From: Anaerolineae bacterium
GTDB taxonomy: Bacteria; Chloroflexota; Anaerolineae; JAFGEY01
Length of the DNA stretch: 6,907 bases
Assembly (NCBI GenBank): GCA_016929205.1
Contig: JAFGJF010000243.1
Span: 1 to 6,907 of the forward strand
Direction: 5' to 3'
The notes beneath the pieces are model-generated. The model saw only the letters and a program-made list of their open reading frames with translations, was not told where the DNA came from and ran no database searches. Positions 1 to 5,763 of this stretch are shown one piece after another. The translations under genes were made by a program, and so were the position numbers. How positions within the stretch are numbered: the stretch's first letter is position 1; each line of letters starts with the position of its first letter.

Positions 1-1
1 A

Positions 2-106
2 AAGATAACAGGGACTGGACACTGGTTACAACTGGACAAACCAGAAGAATTCAATCGGATAATGGATGATTTTTTTACCTCCATTGGCAATGACAACCTA
101 CCCTAG
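2..106 (+). CDS. C-terminal end of an alpha/beta hydrolase (partial, 5' end outside window)
   Basis: The second reading frame is open from the window edge for 34 codons and ends at TAG 104-106. The visible peptide contains GTGHWLQLDKPEEFNRIMDD. This is the usual C-terminal signature of alpha/beta hydrolases: a Gly-His pair carrying the catalytic histidine, then a hydrophobic/acidic stretch (xxxxPEEFN) leading into the last helix, where family members commonly have a phenylalanine-rich FF segment, also seen here. His7 of the visible part would be the catalytic base. The substrate cannot be told because the nucleophile elbow and oxyanion-hole region lie upstream of the window. No obvious terminator with a U-tract directly follows the stop. 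Confidence 0.8.
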   Translation, partial: KITGTGHWLQLDKPEEFNRIMDDFFTSIGNDNLP

Positions 107-153
107 AGAACATACTCAAAATGTCAGCTAGATGATCCAACGCTGAACACACC

Positions 154-218
154 TGGCACGCAATTGCGTATGCTTTTGTTGGAAACCGTACTTGCAATTT
201 CCCTGCAATTGCGTGCCA
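154..218. repeat. Inverted repeat with 14-bp perfect arms that are themselves palindromic
   Basis: Arm 154-167 (TGGCACGCAATTGC) is the exact reverse complement of arm 205-218, with 37 bases between. Each arm contains the self-complementary octamer GCAATTGC; on the left this widens to the perfect 12-bp palindrome ACGCAATTGCGT (158-169). Inside the loop, GGAAA (181-185) can pair with TTTCC (198-202), so a nested hairpin is possible. T-rich sequence (TTTTGCG, GTTTTTCTGG, TTTTTG) follows from 221. It could be a small non-autonomous element, a paired operator, or a loose terminator for the hydrolase upstream. No target-site duplication was recognised. Confidence 0.65.
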
Positions 219-227
219 ACTTTTGCG

Positions 228-256
228 TTGAGTTTTTCTGGTTTTTGTGCTAAAGT
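228..256 (+). promoter_or_regulatory. Candidate sigma-70-type promoter with no obvious gene behind it
   Basis: TTGAGT (228-233) and TAAAGT (251-256) are separated by exactly 17 bases, and TGC precedes the -10 as in extended -10 promoters. Transcription would begin near 263. The first credible gene downstream starts more than 700 bases away at 986, so the transcript would be a long leader or a non-coding RNA. This is a consensus match only. Confidence 0.35.
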
Positions 257-443
257 GAAGCAGGTTTTGAAATTCATCAGAATCTTATTATCAGTCAGCC
301 GCTAACAACAAAATGCAGCAGACGCCAAAAGCGGCGCTGGTTATTGTGGTAGCCATCCCGTAAGCCAGTTGATTTTTAGTCAACCATCAGGAGCGCGCTG
401 CTGATTTTGGCCGTTGGGCGGTCAACCTACCAAATAAGAGTCA

Positions 444-480
444 CGTAGGTTGGATTGAGCGAAGCGAAACCCAACATCCT
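444..480. repeat. GTAGGTTGG...AAACCCAACAT hairpin repeat, copy 1
   Basis: The copy opens with CGTAGGTTGG and closes with CGAAACCCAACATCCT. Its ends can fold as an imperfect hairpin (GTTGG against CCAAC) around a GAGCGAAGCG loop. A reverse-oriented CAACCTAC (423-430) just upstream can also pair with GTAGGTTG (445-452). Repeats with this core are known as dispersed intergenic elements in several phyla, including Chloroflexota and cyanobacteria; that link rests on recall and was not searched. Confidence 0.7.
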
Positions 481-490
481 CTCTCAGTCG

Positions 491-525
491 CGTAGGTTGG
501 GTTGAGGCACGAAACCCAACATCCT
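491..525. repeat. GTAGGTTGG...AAACCCAACAT hairpin repeat, copy 2
   Basis: This is a direct repeat of 444-480, starting 47 bases later, and two bases shorter in the loop (GAGGCACG in place of GAGCGAAGCG). Its stem is better: GTTGGGTT (496-503) pairs with AACCCAAC (513-520). The two copies are separated by only 10 bases. Tandem pairing of a mobile hairpin element is more likely than a regulatory array. Confidence 0.7.
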
Positions 526-911
526 TGCCCAGTTGCCTACGAACCTCCATAGTTGCCCAAAATGCGTCCTATCGCTATAATGGCATCAGCTGCAAGAGCG
601 GTGAAAGCGGTATGTGCGAAAAACGGCTTTGTTCCTTGTAAACGCCATACAGCGTTCTTTGCTGCCCATATCACCGCCAGCGTGTTCATCAACGACGACG
701 AACGCGGCTTGCACCAGGCCTGCCCTGCATGGAACGTACAGGGACTATGACGATTGGCTGAAAGATGGGCGTTGGAAAACACGCCTCAGCGCCACACGAG
801 CCGGTGAGCCAGCACCGCCAAAACCGCACCGGCAAGGCCTGTCCCAAGTGAAACGAGGGAACAACACCGACGCTCACACGAAACGGAACGCAATGTGTTC
901 TCCATTGCGCA

Positions 912-982
912 TCATGGGCCGCAAAGTCGTGGTGGCAATCACCAACGGCCGCTCCCGACTTGCGCCCGTGGGAGCAGATATT
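912..982 (+). repeat. Dispersed repeat, copy A (before the phosphotransferase gene)
   Basis: Two blocks match the copy at 1989-2082 in the same orientation. Block 1 (912-952) matches 1989-2029 at 34 of 41 positions. Block 2 (964-979) is identical over 16 bases to 2064-2079. The spacer is 11 bases here against 34 in the other copy, so this copy carries an internal deletion. Block 1 keeps a hairpin-forming TGGTG/CACCA. Block 2 ends in GTGGGAGCAGAT, which provides the Shine-Dalgarno for the gene at 986. Several of the block 1 differences are silent if read in the + frame starting ATGGGCCGC, which hints at a coding origin. Confidence 0.65.
970..974 (+). promoter_or_regulatory. Ribosome binding site fixing the phosphotransferase start
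   Basis: GGGAG lies 11 bases before ATG 986. It is the only purine-rich site near an in-frame start that fits the family N-terminus. It belongs to the repeat block that recurs at 2064-2079. Confidence 0.5.
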
Positions 983-985
983 CTT

Positions 986-1933
986 ATGTTCAACATCCAA
1001 ACTCAAATCACTCTGACCTCCGCACAGGCAAAAACTATACTAGAGGCCTGGCTTAGCCGCCCGGTGACCTGCACAGAGATTGTGCCTCTGAAAGGTGGCA
1101 TGATCAACACGGTGCTGCGCCTGGCCTTCGACCAACCCCCTTACAGGGCGGTGATCAAGCTCAACACGCCAGGCGCCAGCGGGCCGTATGCCCTGGATAA
1201 AGAGGCAGCCATCTTACGTTACCTGCGCAACCATACCCATTTCCCCTGCCCGCAGGTTTATGCCCAAGATTCTACTGGAAATCACTTGCCGTTTGTCTAC
1301 TTGCTTCTCGAATGTCTGCCCGGTGACAACCTATGGCGGGCAATTGAAGCAGGTCTGGTGAAACCGCCAGATTTAGCTGATCTCGACCGCCAATTGGCCC
1401 GGCTTTTGCTCGAACTGCACAGCCATACTCACGCCACTTTTGGAAAGCTGGACGAACCAGGCGTGCCGCGTTGGGCCGACTTGTTTGTTCCCCGCCTACA
1501 CGAGGTGCGTGCTCAGCCGGAGATCAGCCAGCACTTATCACAAGCCGTGCTGGCCGATGTGGATTACGCTATCGCTCGGGCTGCGGACATGCTGGCCGCC
1601 CAAGGGGTGCCGACGCTGGTACACGCCGATATTTGGGCTGGCAATATCATCGTTCAGCAAAACGGTGCTGGCTGGCAGATCACTGGGATAGTAGATCCCG
1701 GTGCAGAGTACGCCGATGTAGAATTGGAATTGGCCTACCTCGAGTCGTTCAACAATTCCCGTCCGGCTTTTATGCAAGTCTACACTCGGCAGCACCCGCT
1801 GCGCCCAGGATATCAAGTTCGCCGCATGATTTACTGGCTGCTGACCTACCTGATCCATGTCTGGCTGTTTGGTGCCCAGCAGTATCTCGATATGACCGCC
1901 AAATTGGCGGCTGAGTTAAGGCAAAAGATGTAG
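986..1933 (+). CDS. Phosphotransferase family protein (APH / choline kinase / fructosamine kinase fold)
   Basis: The 315-residue product has a complete kinase-like fold of the APH family (PF01636). A glycine loop lies near residues 38-46 (GGMINTVLRL). The ATP-binding lysine is K58 in AVIKLNTPG, with its partner acid E73 in KEAAILRYL. The catalytic loop is HADIWAGNI, with H213, D215 and N220, and the metal-binding aspartate is D237 in IVDPGAEY. The family usually has HGD and DFG/DPA in these places, so the active site looks intact. Such enzymes move the gamma-phosphate of ATP to a small hydroxylated or amino substrate in the cytoplasm. The substrate here is unknown and antibiotic resistance should not be assumed. 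ATG 986 is chosen because it matches the family N-terminus and follows GGGAG. The same frame is open upstream to 614, but that part looks non-coding. The gene stands alone between two direct repeat copies. Confidence 0.88.
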   Translation: MFNIQTQITLTSAQAKTILEAWLSRPVTCTEIVPLKGGMINTVLRLAFDQPPYRAVIKLNTPGASGPYALDKEAAILRYLRNHTHFPCPQVYAQDSTGNHLPFVYLLLECLPGDNLWRAIEAGLVKPPDLADLDRQLARLLLELHSHTHATFGKLDEPGVPRWADLFVPRLHEVRAQPEISQHLSQAVLADVDYAIARAADMLAAQGVPTLVHADIWAGNIIVQQNGAGWQITGIVDPGAEYADVELELAYLESFNNSRPAFMQVYTRQHPLRPGYQVRRMIYWLLTYLIHVWLFGAQQYLDMTAKLAAELRQKM

Positions 1934-1988
1934 CTTGGCTATTTAAACGTTTGGTTGCATCTAGACGCTGTTGGATGAACGCATCTGC

Positions 1989-2082
1989 TCATGGGCCGCG
2001 AGGTGGTGATCGCGATCACCAACGGACGCCCAGATGGTTTCGCTTTGCTCACCAGAACCTTTGGCCCGTGGGAGCAGATCTT
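1989..2082 (+). repeat. Dispersed repeat, copy B (after the phosphotransferase gene)
   Basis: This is the longer, probably more complete copy of 912-982. In the + frame it encodes a coherent 42-codon peptide (1991-2119) starting MGREVVIAITNGRPDG and running through FGPWEQILG to a TAG. On the - strand the same DNA reads PLVIAITTSRPMSR. Copy A gives MGRKVVVAITNGR and, on the - strand, PLVIATTTLRPMMR, so both strands look similar between copies. It has no recognisable domain. It could be a decayed gene fragment or a structured repeat. Confidence 0.6.
2004..2021. repeat. 18-bp perfect palindrome inside repeat copy B
   Basis: TGGTGATCGCGATCACCA is perfectly self-complementary. Copy A keeps the outer TGGTG/CACCA arms but has only GCAAT between them, so the ability to pair is retained while the centre changed. 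This fits a structural or protein-binding role for the repeat. Confidence 0.6.
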
Positions 2083-2195
2083 GGGCATAGCCACACCGGC
2101 TGGCACCGGAGTTCGATAGGCAACGGCGAAGTGAGTGCAGGTCAAGATCATCGGAGAATAAGCGACTGTGATTGCCCTGTAGCGCTTGCTCAGTA

Positions 2196-2224
2196 TTGAG
2201 CTCAACGCCAATCTGTGGTATGAT
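2196..2224 (+). promoter_or_regulatory. Candidate promoter for the DUF433 gene
   Basis: TTGAGC (2196-2201) and TATGAT (2219-2224) are separated by exactly 17 bases, and TGG just before the -10 makes it an extended -10. Transcription would start near 2231, about 77 bases before the chosen start of the DUF433 gene. It is the best consensus match noted in the window. Confidence 0.5.
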
Positions 2225-2240
2225 AGTGACAGTGACCAGA

Positions 2241-2259
2241 TGGATGTCATTAGCATCCA
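2241..2259. promoter_or_regulatory. Short inverted repeat in the DUF433 leader, possible operator
   Basis: TGGATG (2241-2246) and CATCCA (2254-2259) are perfect inverted arms around seven bases. It starts about 17 bases after the candidate -10. Antitoxins often bind such sites to repress their own operon. Binding by this protein is inference. Confidence 0.35.
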
Positions 2260-2307
2260 CTTGGTACGATGATGATTCCAGTATCCCTCAGGAGAGTATG
2301 CCAGCAG

Positions 2308-2550
2308 ATGAATGAGCAATTTGAGCAACGCATTAGCATAGACCCAAAAGTCATGGTCGGCAAGCCGGTCATCCGGGGCACACGTATCCCGGTCGAGCTC
2401 ATCGTTCGTATGTTGGCCCAGGGTATCCCCGAGAACGATATTCTGGAAGAGTATCCTCGCTTACAACTTGAAGACATCCGTGCGGCGCTGGCCTATGCCG
2501 CTCAGGTGCTGGCGCACGAGGACGTCTTTCCCCTGACAATCCCTGCATAA
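2308..2550 (+). CDS. DUF433 family protein, VapB45-like antitoxin
   Basis: The 80-residue product is a full-length DUF433 domain (PF04255), whose members are usually 75-85 residues. The hallmark segment is near residues 9-29: ISIDPKVMVGKPVIRGTRIP. It is followed by VELIVRMLAQGIPENDILEEYP, a helix-turn-helix-like region, and by LQLEDIRAALAYAAQVLAHE. DUF433 proteins are typically the antitoxin half of a module whose toxin is a PIN-like DUF5615 protein, and they probably bind operator DNA. ATG 2308 is chosen because AGGAG (2290-2294) lies upstream and the residues before it (back to 2269) lack homology. A promoter candidate and a short inverted repeat precede it. The expected toxin gene begins 11 bases after the stop but is truncated. 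Confidence 0.9.
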   Translation: MNEQFEQRISIDPKVMVGKPVIRGTRIPVELIVRMLAQGIPENDILEEYPRLQLEDIRAALAYAAQVLAHEDVFPLTIPA

Positions 2551-2561
2551 GAGATGCCGAG

Positions 2562-2717
2562 ATGCGTTTCCTCGTAGATGAGTCTACTGGCGCAGCAGTT
2601 GTTGCATATCGCGTTCGGCAGATTTTTTCTCGTGAAGCCTTCAAGCCTGGATTGTGCGGTGGCAAGCACTATATGAGAATCTTGACCATTCAGCGGCTAT
2701 TATCAGCTCTTGTATGA
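2562..2717 (+). pseudogene. Truncated DUF5615 PIN-like toxin remnant
   Basis: The frame starting at ATG 2562 encodes 51 residues and ends at TGA 2715-2717. It opens with MRFLVDESTGAAVVAY, which is the N-terminus of DUF5615 PIN-like proteins, including the first catalytic-type aspartate (D6) and E7. The rest (RVRQIFSREAFKPG onward) no longer resembles the family. The later acidic residues, usually in a TNDKDFGE-like motif, are absent, and the length is less than half of the usual ~110-120. It sits 11 bases after the DUF433 gene, the normal toxin position. The simplest reading is that the toxin was inactivated by deletion and its end replaced. The start of the glycosyltransferase gene lies 14 bases beyond its stop. 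Confidence 0.75.
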
Positions 2718-2731
2718 ACATAGGGAGCAAG

Positions 2732-4021
2732 ATGAAAATCACAATCTTTGCAGCAGGTTCGCGTGGTGATATCCAGCCCTGTGTCGTCATGAGCAGAGGG
2801 CTACAGCACGCAGGATACCGGGTATGTCTGGCTGCTCCTGAAGACTTTGCCGGTTTTGTACAGAGACACGATGTGGATTTCTATCCGTTGCGCGGAGATG
2901 TCCAGCAGATCATGGCGGACGACACTGGACGAGAGTTCATGGAGACAGGCGGCGCGAACCCCATCAAGTCGATTCGCGCTATGAGGACGATGGTTGCCCC
3001 GATCGTTACGAAAATGGTAGAGGATGCTTACGCAGCATGCCGCGATGCGGAGGCAATCATCTGCTTGGGCGTTCTCAGTGCATTCGGACAACCCATCGCA
3101 GAAGCGCTGGGGGTTCCGATCGTCAATGTTGAGCCAACTCCCCTGCTGCCTACGAAAGCTTTCCCAGCACCGTCATGGCCTATACAGAGCGATCTAGGTG
3201 GGTTGCACAACTACATATCGGGAATGGCTATGCTCCGGGTCGTCTGGTTGTGGTACCGCCCTTTCGTGAATGCGTTTCGGAAGCGTCTGGGACTACCAAC
3301 TTGTACTTTCGCCAGGTTCTACCGCGCCTTGAGATCGACGCCGATGCTGGGGCTGTACGCACCCAGCATCATCCCACAGCCGGCAGATTGGCCAGAGTGT
3401 ACCCACGTCACCGGTTACTTGTTTCTGGACACACAGACCGACTGGCGGCCATCACCCGAACTGGAAGCGTTTCTGAAAGCAGGCGATCCTCCCGTCTACA
3501 TCGGGTTTGGCAGCATGGCTGGTCGCAACCCGGAACAACTTGCCAGGCTTATCATAGAGGCGCTTACCAAGAGCGGTCAACGGGGACTGCTCCTCACGGG
3601 CTGGGGCGGACTGCACACAGAGCTTGTACCAGACAATGTGTTTGTGGTGGAAGCTGCACCTCACAGTTGGTTGTTTCCGCGTATGGCGGCTGTGGTCCAC
3701 CACGGCGGCGCAGGGACGACGGCCGAAGCACTACGTGCCGGCGTTCCCACAGTGATTGTTCCTTTTGTCTTGGATCAATACTTTTGGGGCGCACGGGTCA
3801 AAGCGTTGGGAATTGGACCGGATCCAATACCGCAAAAGAACCTGACCTCGGACCGGTTGGCACACGCGATCAGCGCCGCAGTTACCGATCCTGGTATGAA
3901 GCGCCGTGCCAATACGTGCGGTGCAACCGTTCGCGCTCAAGATGGTATAGGCAACGCCGTGAAAATCGTCCGATGCTATCTCGGTGAACCCCGATCTGGT
4001 GAAAGTGAGCGGGATCTATGA
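2732..4021 (+). CDS. Glycosyltransferase, GT1/GT28 fold (sterol/macrolide UGT-like)
   Basis: The 429-residue product is full length for the MGT/UGT80-like GT-B family. The N-terminal acceptor domain begins MKITIFAAGSRGDIQP (residues 1-16), the classic GSRGD loop of the Glyco_transf_28 N-domain (PF03033), followed by HAGYRVCLAAPEDF. The C-terminal nucleotide-sugar domain begins near residue 253 with PPVYIGFGSM. It carries the donor-binding signature HHGGAGTTAEALRAGVPTV from H323, and D348-Q349 in VLDQYFWG, which contact the sugar. It should transfer a hexose from a UDP- or dTDP-sugar to a lipid, sterol-like or polyketide acceptor at the cytoplasmic face of the membrane. ATG 2732 is chosen from the family N-terminus and GGGAG four bases before it; ATG 2714 is an in-frame alternative. 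Its stop overlaps the next start as ATGA, so the two are translationally coupled. Confidence 0.92.
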   Translation: MKITIFAAGSRGDIQPCVVMSRGLQHAGYRVCLAAPEDFAGFVQRHDVDFYPLRGDVQQIMADDTGREFMETGGANPIKSIRAMRTMVAPIVTKMVEDAYAACRDAEAIICLGVLSAFGQPIAEALGVPIVNVEPTPLLPTKAFPAPSWPIQSDLGGLHNYISGMAMLRVVWLWYRPFVNAFRKRLGLPTCTFARFYRALRSTPMLGLYAPSIIPQPADWPECTHVTGYLFLDTQTDWRPSPELEAFLKAGDPPVYIGFGSMAGRNPEQLARLIIEALTKSGQRGLLLTGWGGLHTELVPDNVFVVEAAPHSWLFPRMAAVVHHGGAGTTAEALRAGVPTVIVPFVLDQYFWGARVKALGIGPDPIPQKNLTSDRLAHAISAAVTDPGMKRRANTCGATVRAQDGIGNAVKIVRCYLGEPRSGESERDL

Positions 4022-4803
4022 AAGCAAAACATGATGTTCATACTGTTCGACCCTATCCCAGGTCCCGACTACTAATGGTCGATGGTGGGCGGATGGGACT
4101 CAAAAAGCATACCGTGCACGGGCTGGTAGAGTTCGATATCACGCAAGCCCGTGAGGCAATTCGCAAACACAAGGCTCAAACGGGTGAAACCTTATCTTTC
4201 TCGGCGTTCTTTTTGGCTTGTCTGGGAAAAGCGATCGACATGAACAAGCACATGCACGCCTATCGAAGCTGGCGGAATCAGCTGATCCTGTTTCATGAGG
4301 TGGATGTGAATACGTTGTTTGAGGTCGAAGTGGATGGCAAGACGACGATTCGACCCCATATTCTCAGAGGCGTGAACAAGAAAACCGTTCAAGAGATCCA
4401 CGAGGAAATCAGGACCTTTCAACAGGAACACAAAAGCAGTCAGGAATCCAAGTTTATAGAATGGTTTGTCCTGCTGCCCGGATCTGTCAGACGACTATTA
4501 CTATGGGTTCTTTTCAAGCATCCGCAGCTCATCAAGGAATACTATGGCACAGTGTTGCTGACTTCAATCGGGATGTTCGGGACTGGGAGCGGCTGGGGAA
4601 TTCCGGTTCCCAACCACACGCTCCAGTTGACCTTGGGTGGCATCGCAGAGAAACCAGGTATCGTTGATGGCGGGATAGCAGTCCGTGAATACCTGAGTGT
4701 GACCATCAGCTTTGACCATGACATTGTCGATGGCGCTCCAGCGGCGCGTTTTACGCAGCGGTTGAAAGAGTTGATCGAAAGCAGCTATGGCCTATGCGAC
4801 TAG
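4018..4803 (+). CDS. Stand-alone 2-oxoacid-dehydrogenase E2-type acyltransferase (CAT fold)
   Basis: The 261-residue product matches the catalytic domain of dihydrolipoamide acyltransferases (PF00198) but has no lipoyl domain and no peripheral-subunit-binding domain. The active-site motif is FDHDIVDGAPAARF, with catalytic H234 and the D238-G239 pair of HxxxDG. Upstream lie GETLSFSAFFLACLGKAI near residues 60-77 and FGTGSGWGIPVPNHTLQLTLGGIAEKPG, typical of stand-alone homologues. Residues about 145-175 (WFVLLPGSVRRLLLWVLF) are hydrophobic and basic, suggesting membrane contact. With no E1, E3 or lipoyl partner nearby, a role in a dehydrogenase complex is unlikely. Like chloramphenicol acetyltransferase, it may move an acyl group from acyl-CoA to a hydroxyl. 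The ATGA overlap with the glycosyltransferase suggests it acts on the glycosylated product. This role is inference. Confidence 0.88.
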   Translation: MKAKHDVHTVRPYPRSRLLMVDGGRMGLKKHTVHGLVEFDITQAREAIRKHKAQTGETLSFSAFFLACLGKAIDMNKHMHAYRSWRNQLILFHEVDVNTLFEVEVDGKTTIRPHILRGVNKKTVQEIHEEIRTFQQEHKSSQESKFIEWFVLLPGSVRRLLLWVLFKHPQLIKEYYGTVLLTSIGMFGTGSGWGIPVPNHTLQLTLGGIAEKPGIVDGGIAVREYLSVTISFDHDIVDGAPAARFTQRLKELIESSYGLCD

Positions 4804-5728
4804 GTCATATCGCAACGGGCAGGCCGCCTCGATCAGCAAACCGGTAACGGCGATGGTCGCCTTGCACCTGGTAGAAGCCGGACTGCTGGATCTGGATGCC
4901 AATGCGAACGATGTGTTGCACACCTGAAAGATCCCGGAAAGCAAATACACCCAGGCACGTCGGGATGGCGTGCACCGGAAGGTGACCCTACGCGGATTGC
5001 TCTCGCACTCTGCCGGGTTGAACATCCGTGGTTATACCGGTTATCCTGCCGGCAGGCAACTGCCCACCTTGCAGCAGATTCTCAATGGCGAACCACCCGC
5101 CAACTCAAAGCCGGTGCGCGTGACGCAGGCACCGGGAAAAGCTCATAAATACGCAAGCGGCGGGTACCTTGTGGCGCAACAGATGATTGAGGATGTGACG
5201 GGCAGGTCGTTGGCTGTTCTGGCCCAAGAGATCGTTTTCGACAAACTGGGCATGACAAACAGCACGTTCGATTCCAGGCTGCCCCCGGCCTACCTCCCAC
5301 AAGCAGCAACCGCCCACCACAAAACCGGCAAACCGGTTCCCGGAAAATGGCATACGTATCCCGAACAGGCTGCCGCCAGTTTGTGGACCGCGCCATCCGA
5401 CCTGGCCCGCTTGATCATCGAGGTGCTCAAATCCCTAAAAAACGAGTCCAACCTTGTGCTCTCTGCAGAGATGACCCGGCAAATGCTGACTCCACAGGTG
5501 AATATTGGCGTGGATTGGGATTGCGGGTTGGCTTTCGACATTATCCAAAAGGATGGGATGACCATATTCGGGCACCCGGGATGGAACGAAGGTTTTCACA
5601 GCATCGTGCTGGGCTGCCTGGAAGCTGGACAAGGACTTGTCTGGATGACCAATGGGGAAAACGGCAGACACCTTGGACATGAGGTGTCGCGCGGCCTGGC
5701 TGAAATCGTCAGGTGGTCGTGGTGGTAA
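4787..5728 (+). pseudogene. Class C beta-lactamase-like serine hydrolase, N-terminally truncated with an in-frame TGA
   Basis: The frame from ATG 4787 to TAA 5726-5728 gives 313 codons, interrupted only by TGA at 4925-4927 (codon 47). The catalytic triad motifs are present: S15-I-S-K18 in QAASISKPVTAM, Y122-A-S in KYASGGYLVAQQ, and H263-P-G in FGHPGWNEGF. LLSHSAGL and DLARLIIEVLKSLKNESN are also typical of the family (PF00144). The TGA falls in LHT(stop)KIPES, where homologues commonly have Trp-Lys-(Ile/Val)-Pro, so one G-to-A change would explain it. The normal 70 or so residues before SxxK are missing; homology starts at about residue 12, right at the acyltransferase end, which it overlaps by 17 bases. 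Restart at GTG 4970 would yield a protein without the nucleophile. A sequencing error could explain the TGA but not the N-terminal loss. Confidence 0.82.
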
Positions 5729-5763
5729 GCCAAAGGAAACAGGCTAGAAAGGCAAAGACAGAA

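Larger units (their letters stand above)
257..985. other. Gene-poor intergenic stretch rich in repeats
   Basis: No coding region is convincing here. The stretch holds a short ORF at 313-363 (16 codons, MQQTPKAALVIVVAIP, no Shine-Dalgarno), a small stem GTTGA/TCAAC (368-384), the paired GTAGGTTGG repeats, and the first copy of the repeat that recurs after the phosphotransferase gene. Between about 537 and 782 both strands stay open for 65 to 81 codons, but neither product has a recognisable domain or a good ribosome binding site. The phosphotransferase frame also stays open upstream to 614, but those 124 extra codons look non-coding (many Arg, Pro and Thr, no domain) and cross a repeat. Confidence 0.6.

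Noticed and set aside
154..168. Sigma-54-like TGGCACG...TTGC element
   Set aside because: The gap between TGGCAC and TTGC is four bases and not the required five, and the motif is one arm of a perfect inverted repeat, which explains it better.
444..525. CRISPR array
   Set aside because: Only two units exist, separated by 10 bases, with unequal length and hairpin structure. There are no spacers of the right size and no cas genes.
614..985. Long N-terminal extension of the phosphotransferase
   Set aside because: The extra 124 codons lack any domain, are rich in Arg/Pro/Thr, cross a repeat, and have no good ribosome binding site at 614. ATG 986 matches the family N-terminus.
689..1006. Minus-strand ORF of 105 residues
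   Set aside because: It has no recognisable domain and runs through the dispersed repeat and the start of the phosphotransferase gene. It looks like a chance opening.
3175..3987. 270-codon + strand ORF inside the glycosyltransferase
   Set aside because: It is rich in Arg, Ser and Gly with no domain, and lies wholly within a well-supported glycosyltransferase in another frame.
4925..4927. TGA read as tryptophan or selenocysteine
   Set aside because: Trp is TGG in every gene here, another gene ends in TGA at a coupled junction, no SECIS-like stem was recognised after it, and the gene is truncated anyway, so decay is simpler.
4970..5728. Shorter intact hydrolase starting at GTG 4970
   Set aside because: It would lack the SxxK nucleophile and has no clear ribosome binding site. 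It is the tail of the broken gene.
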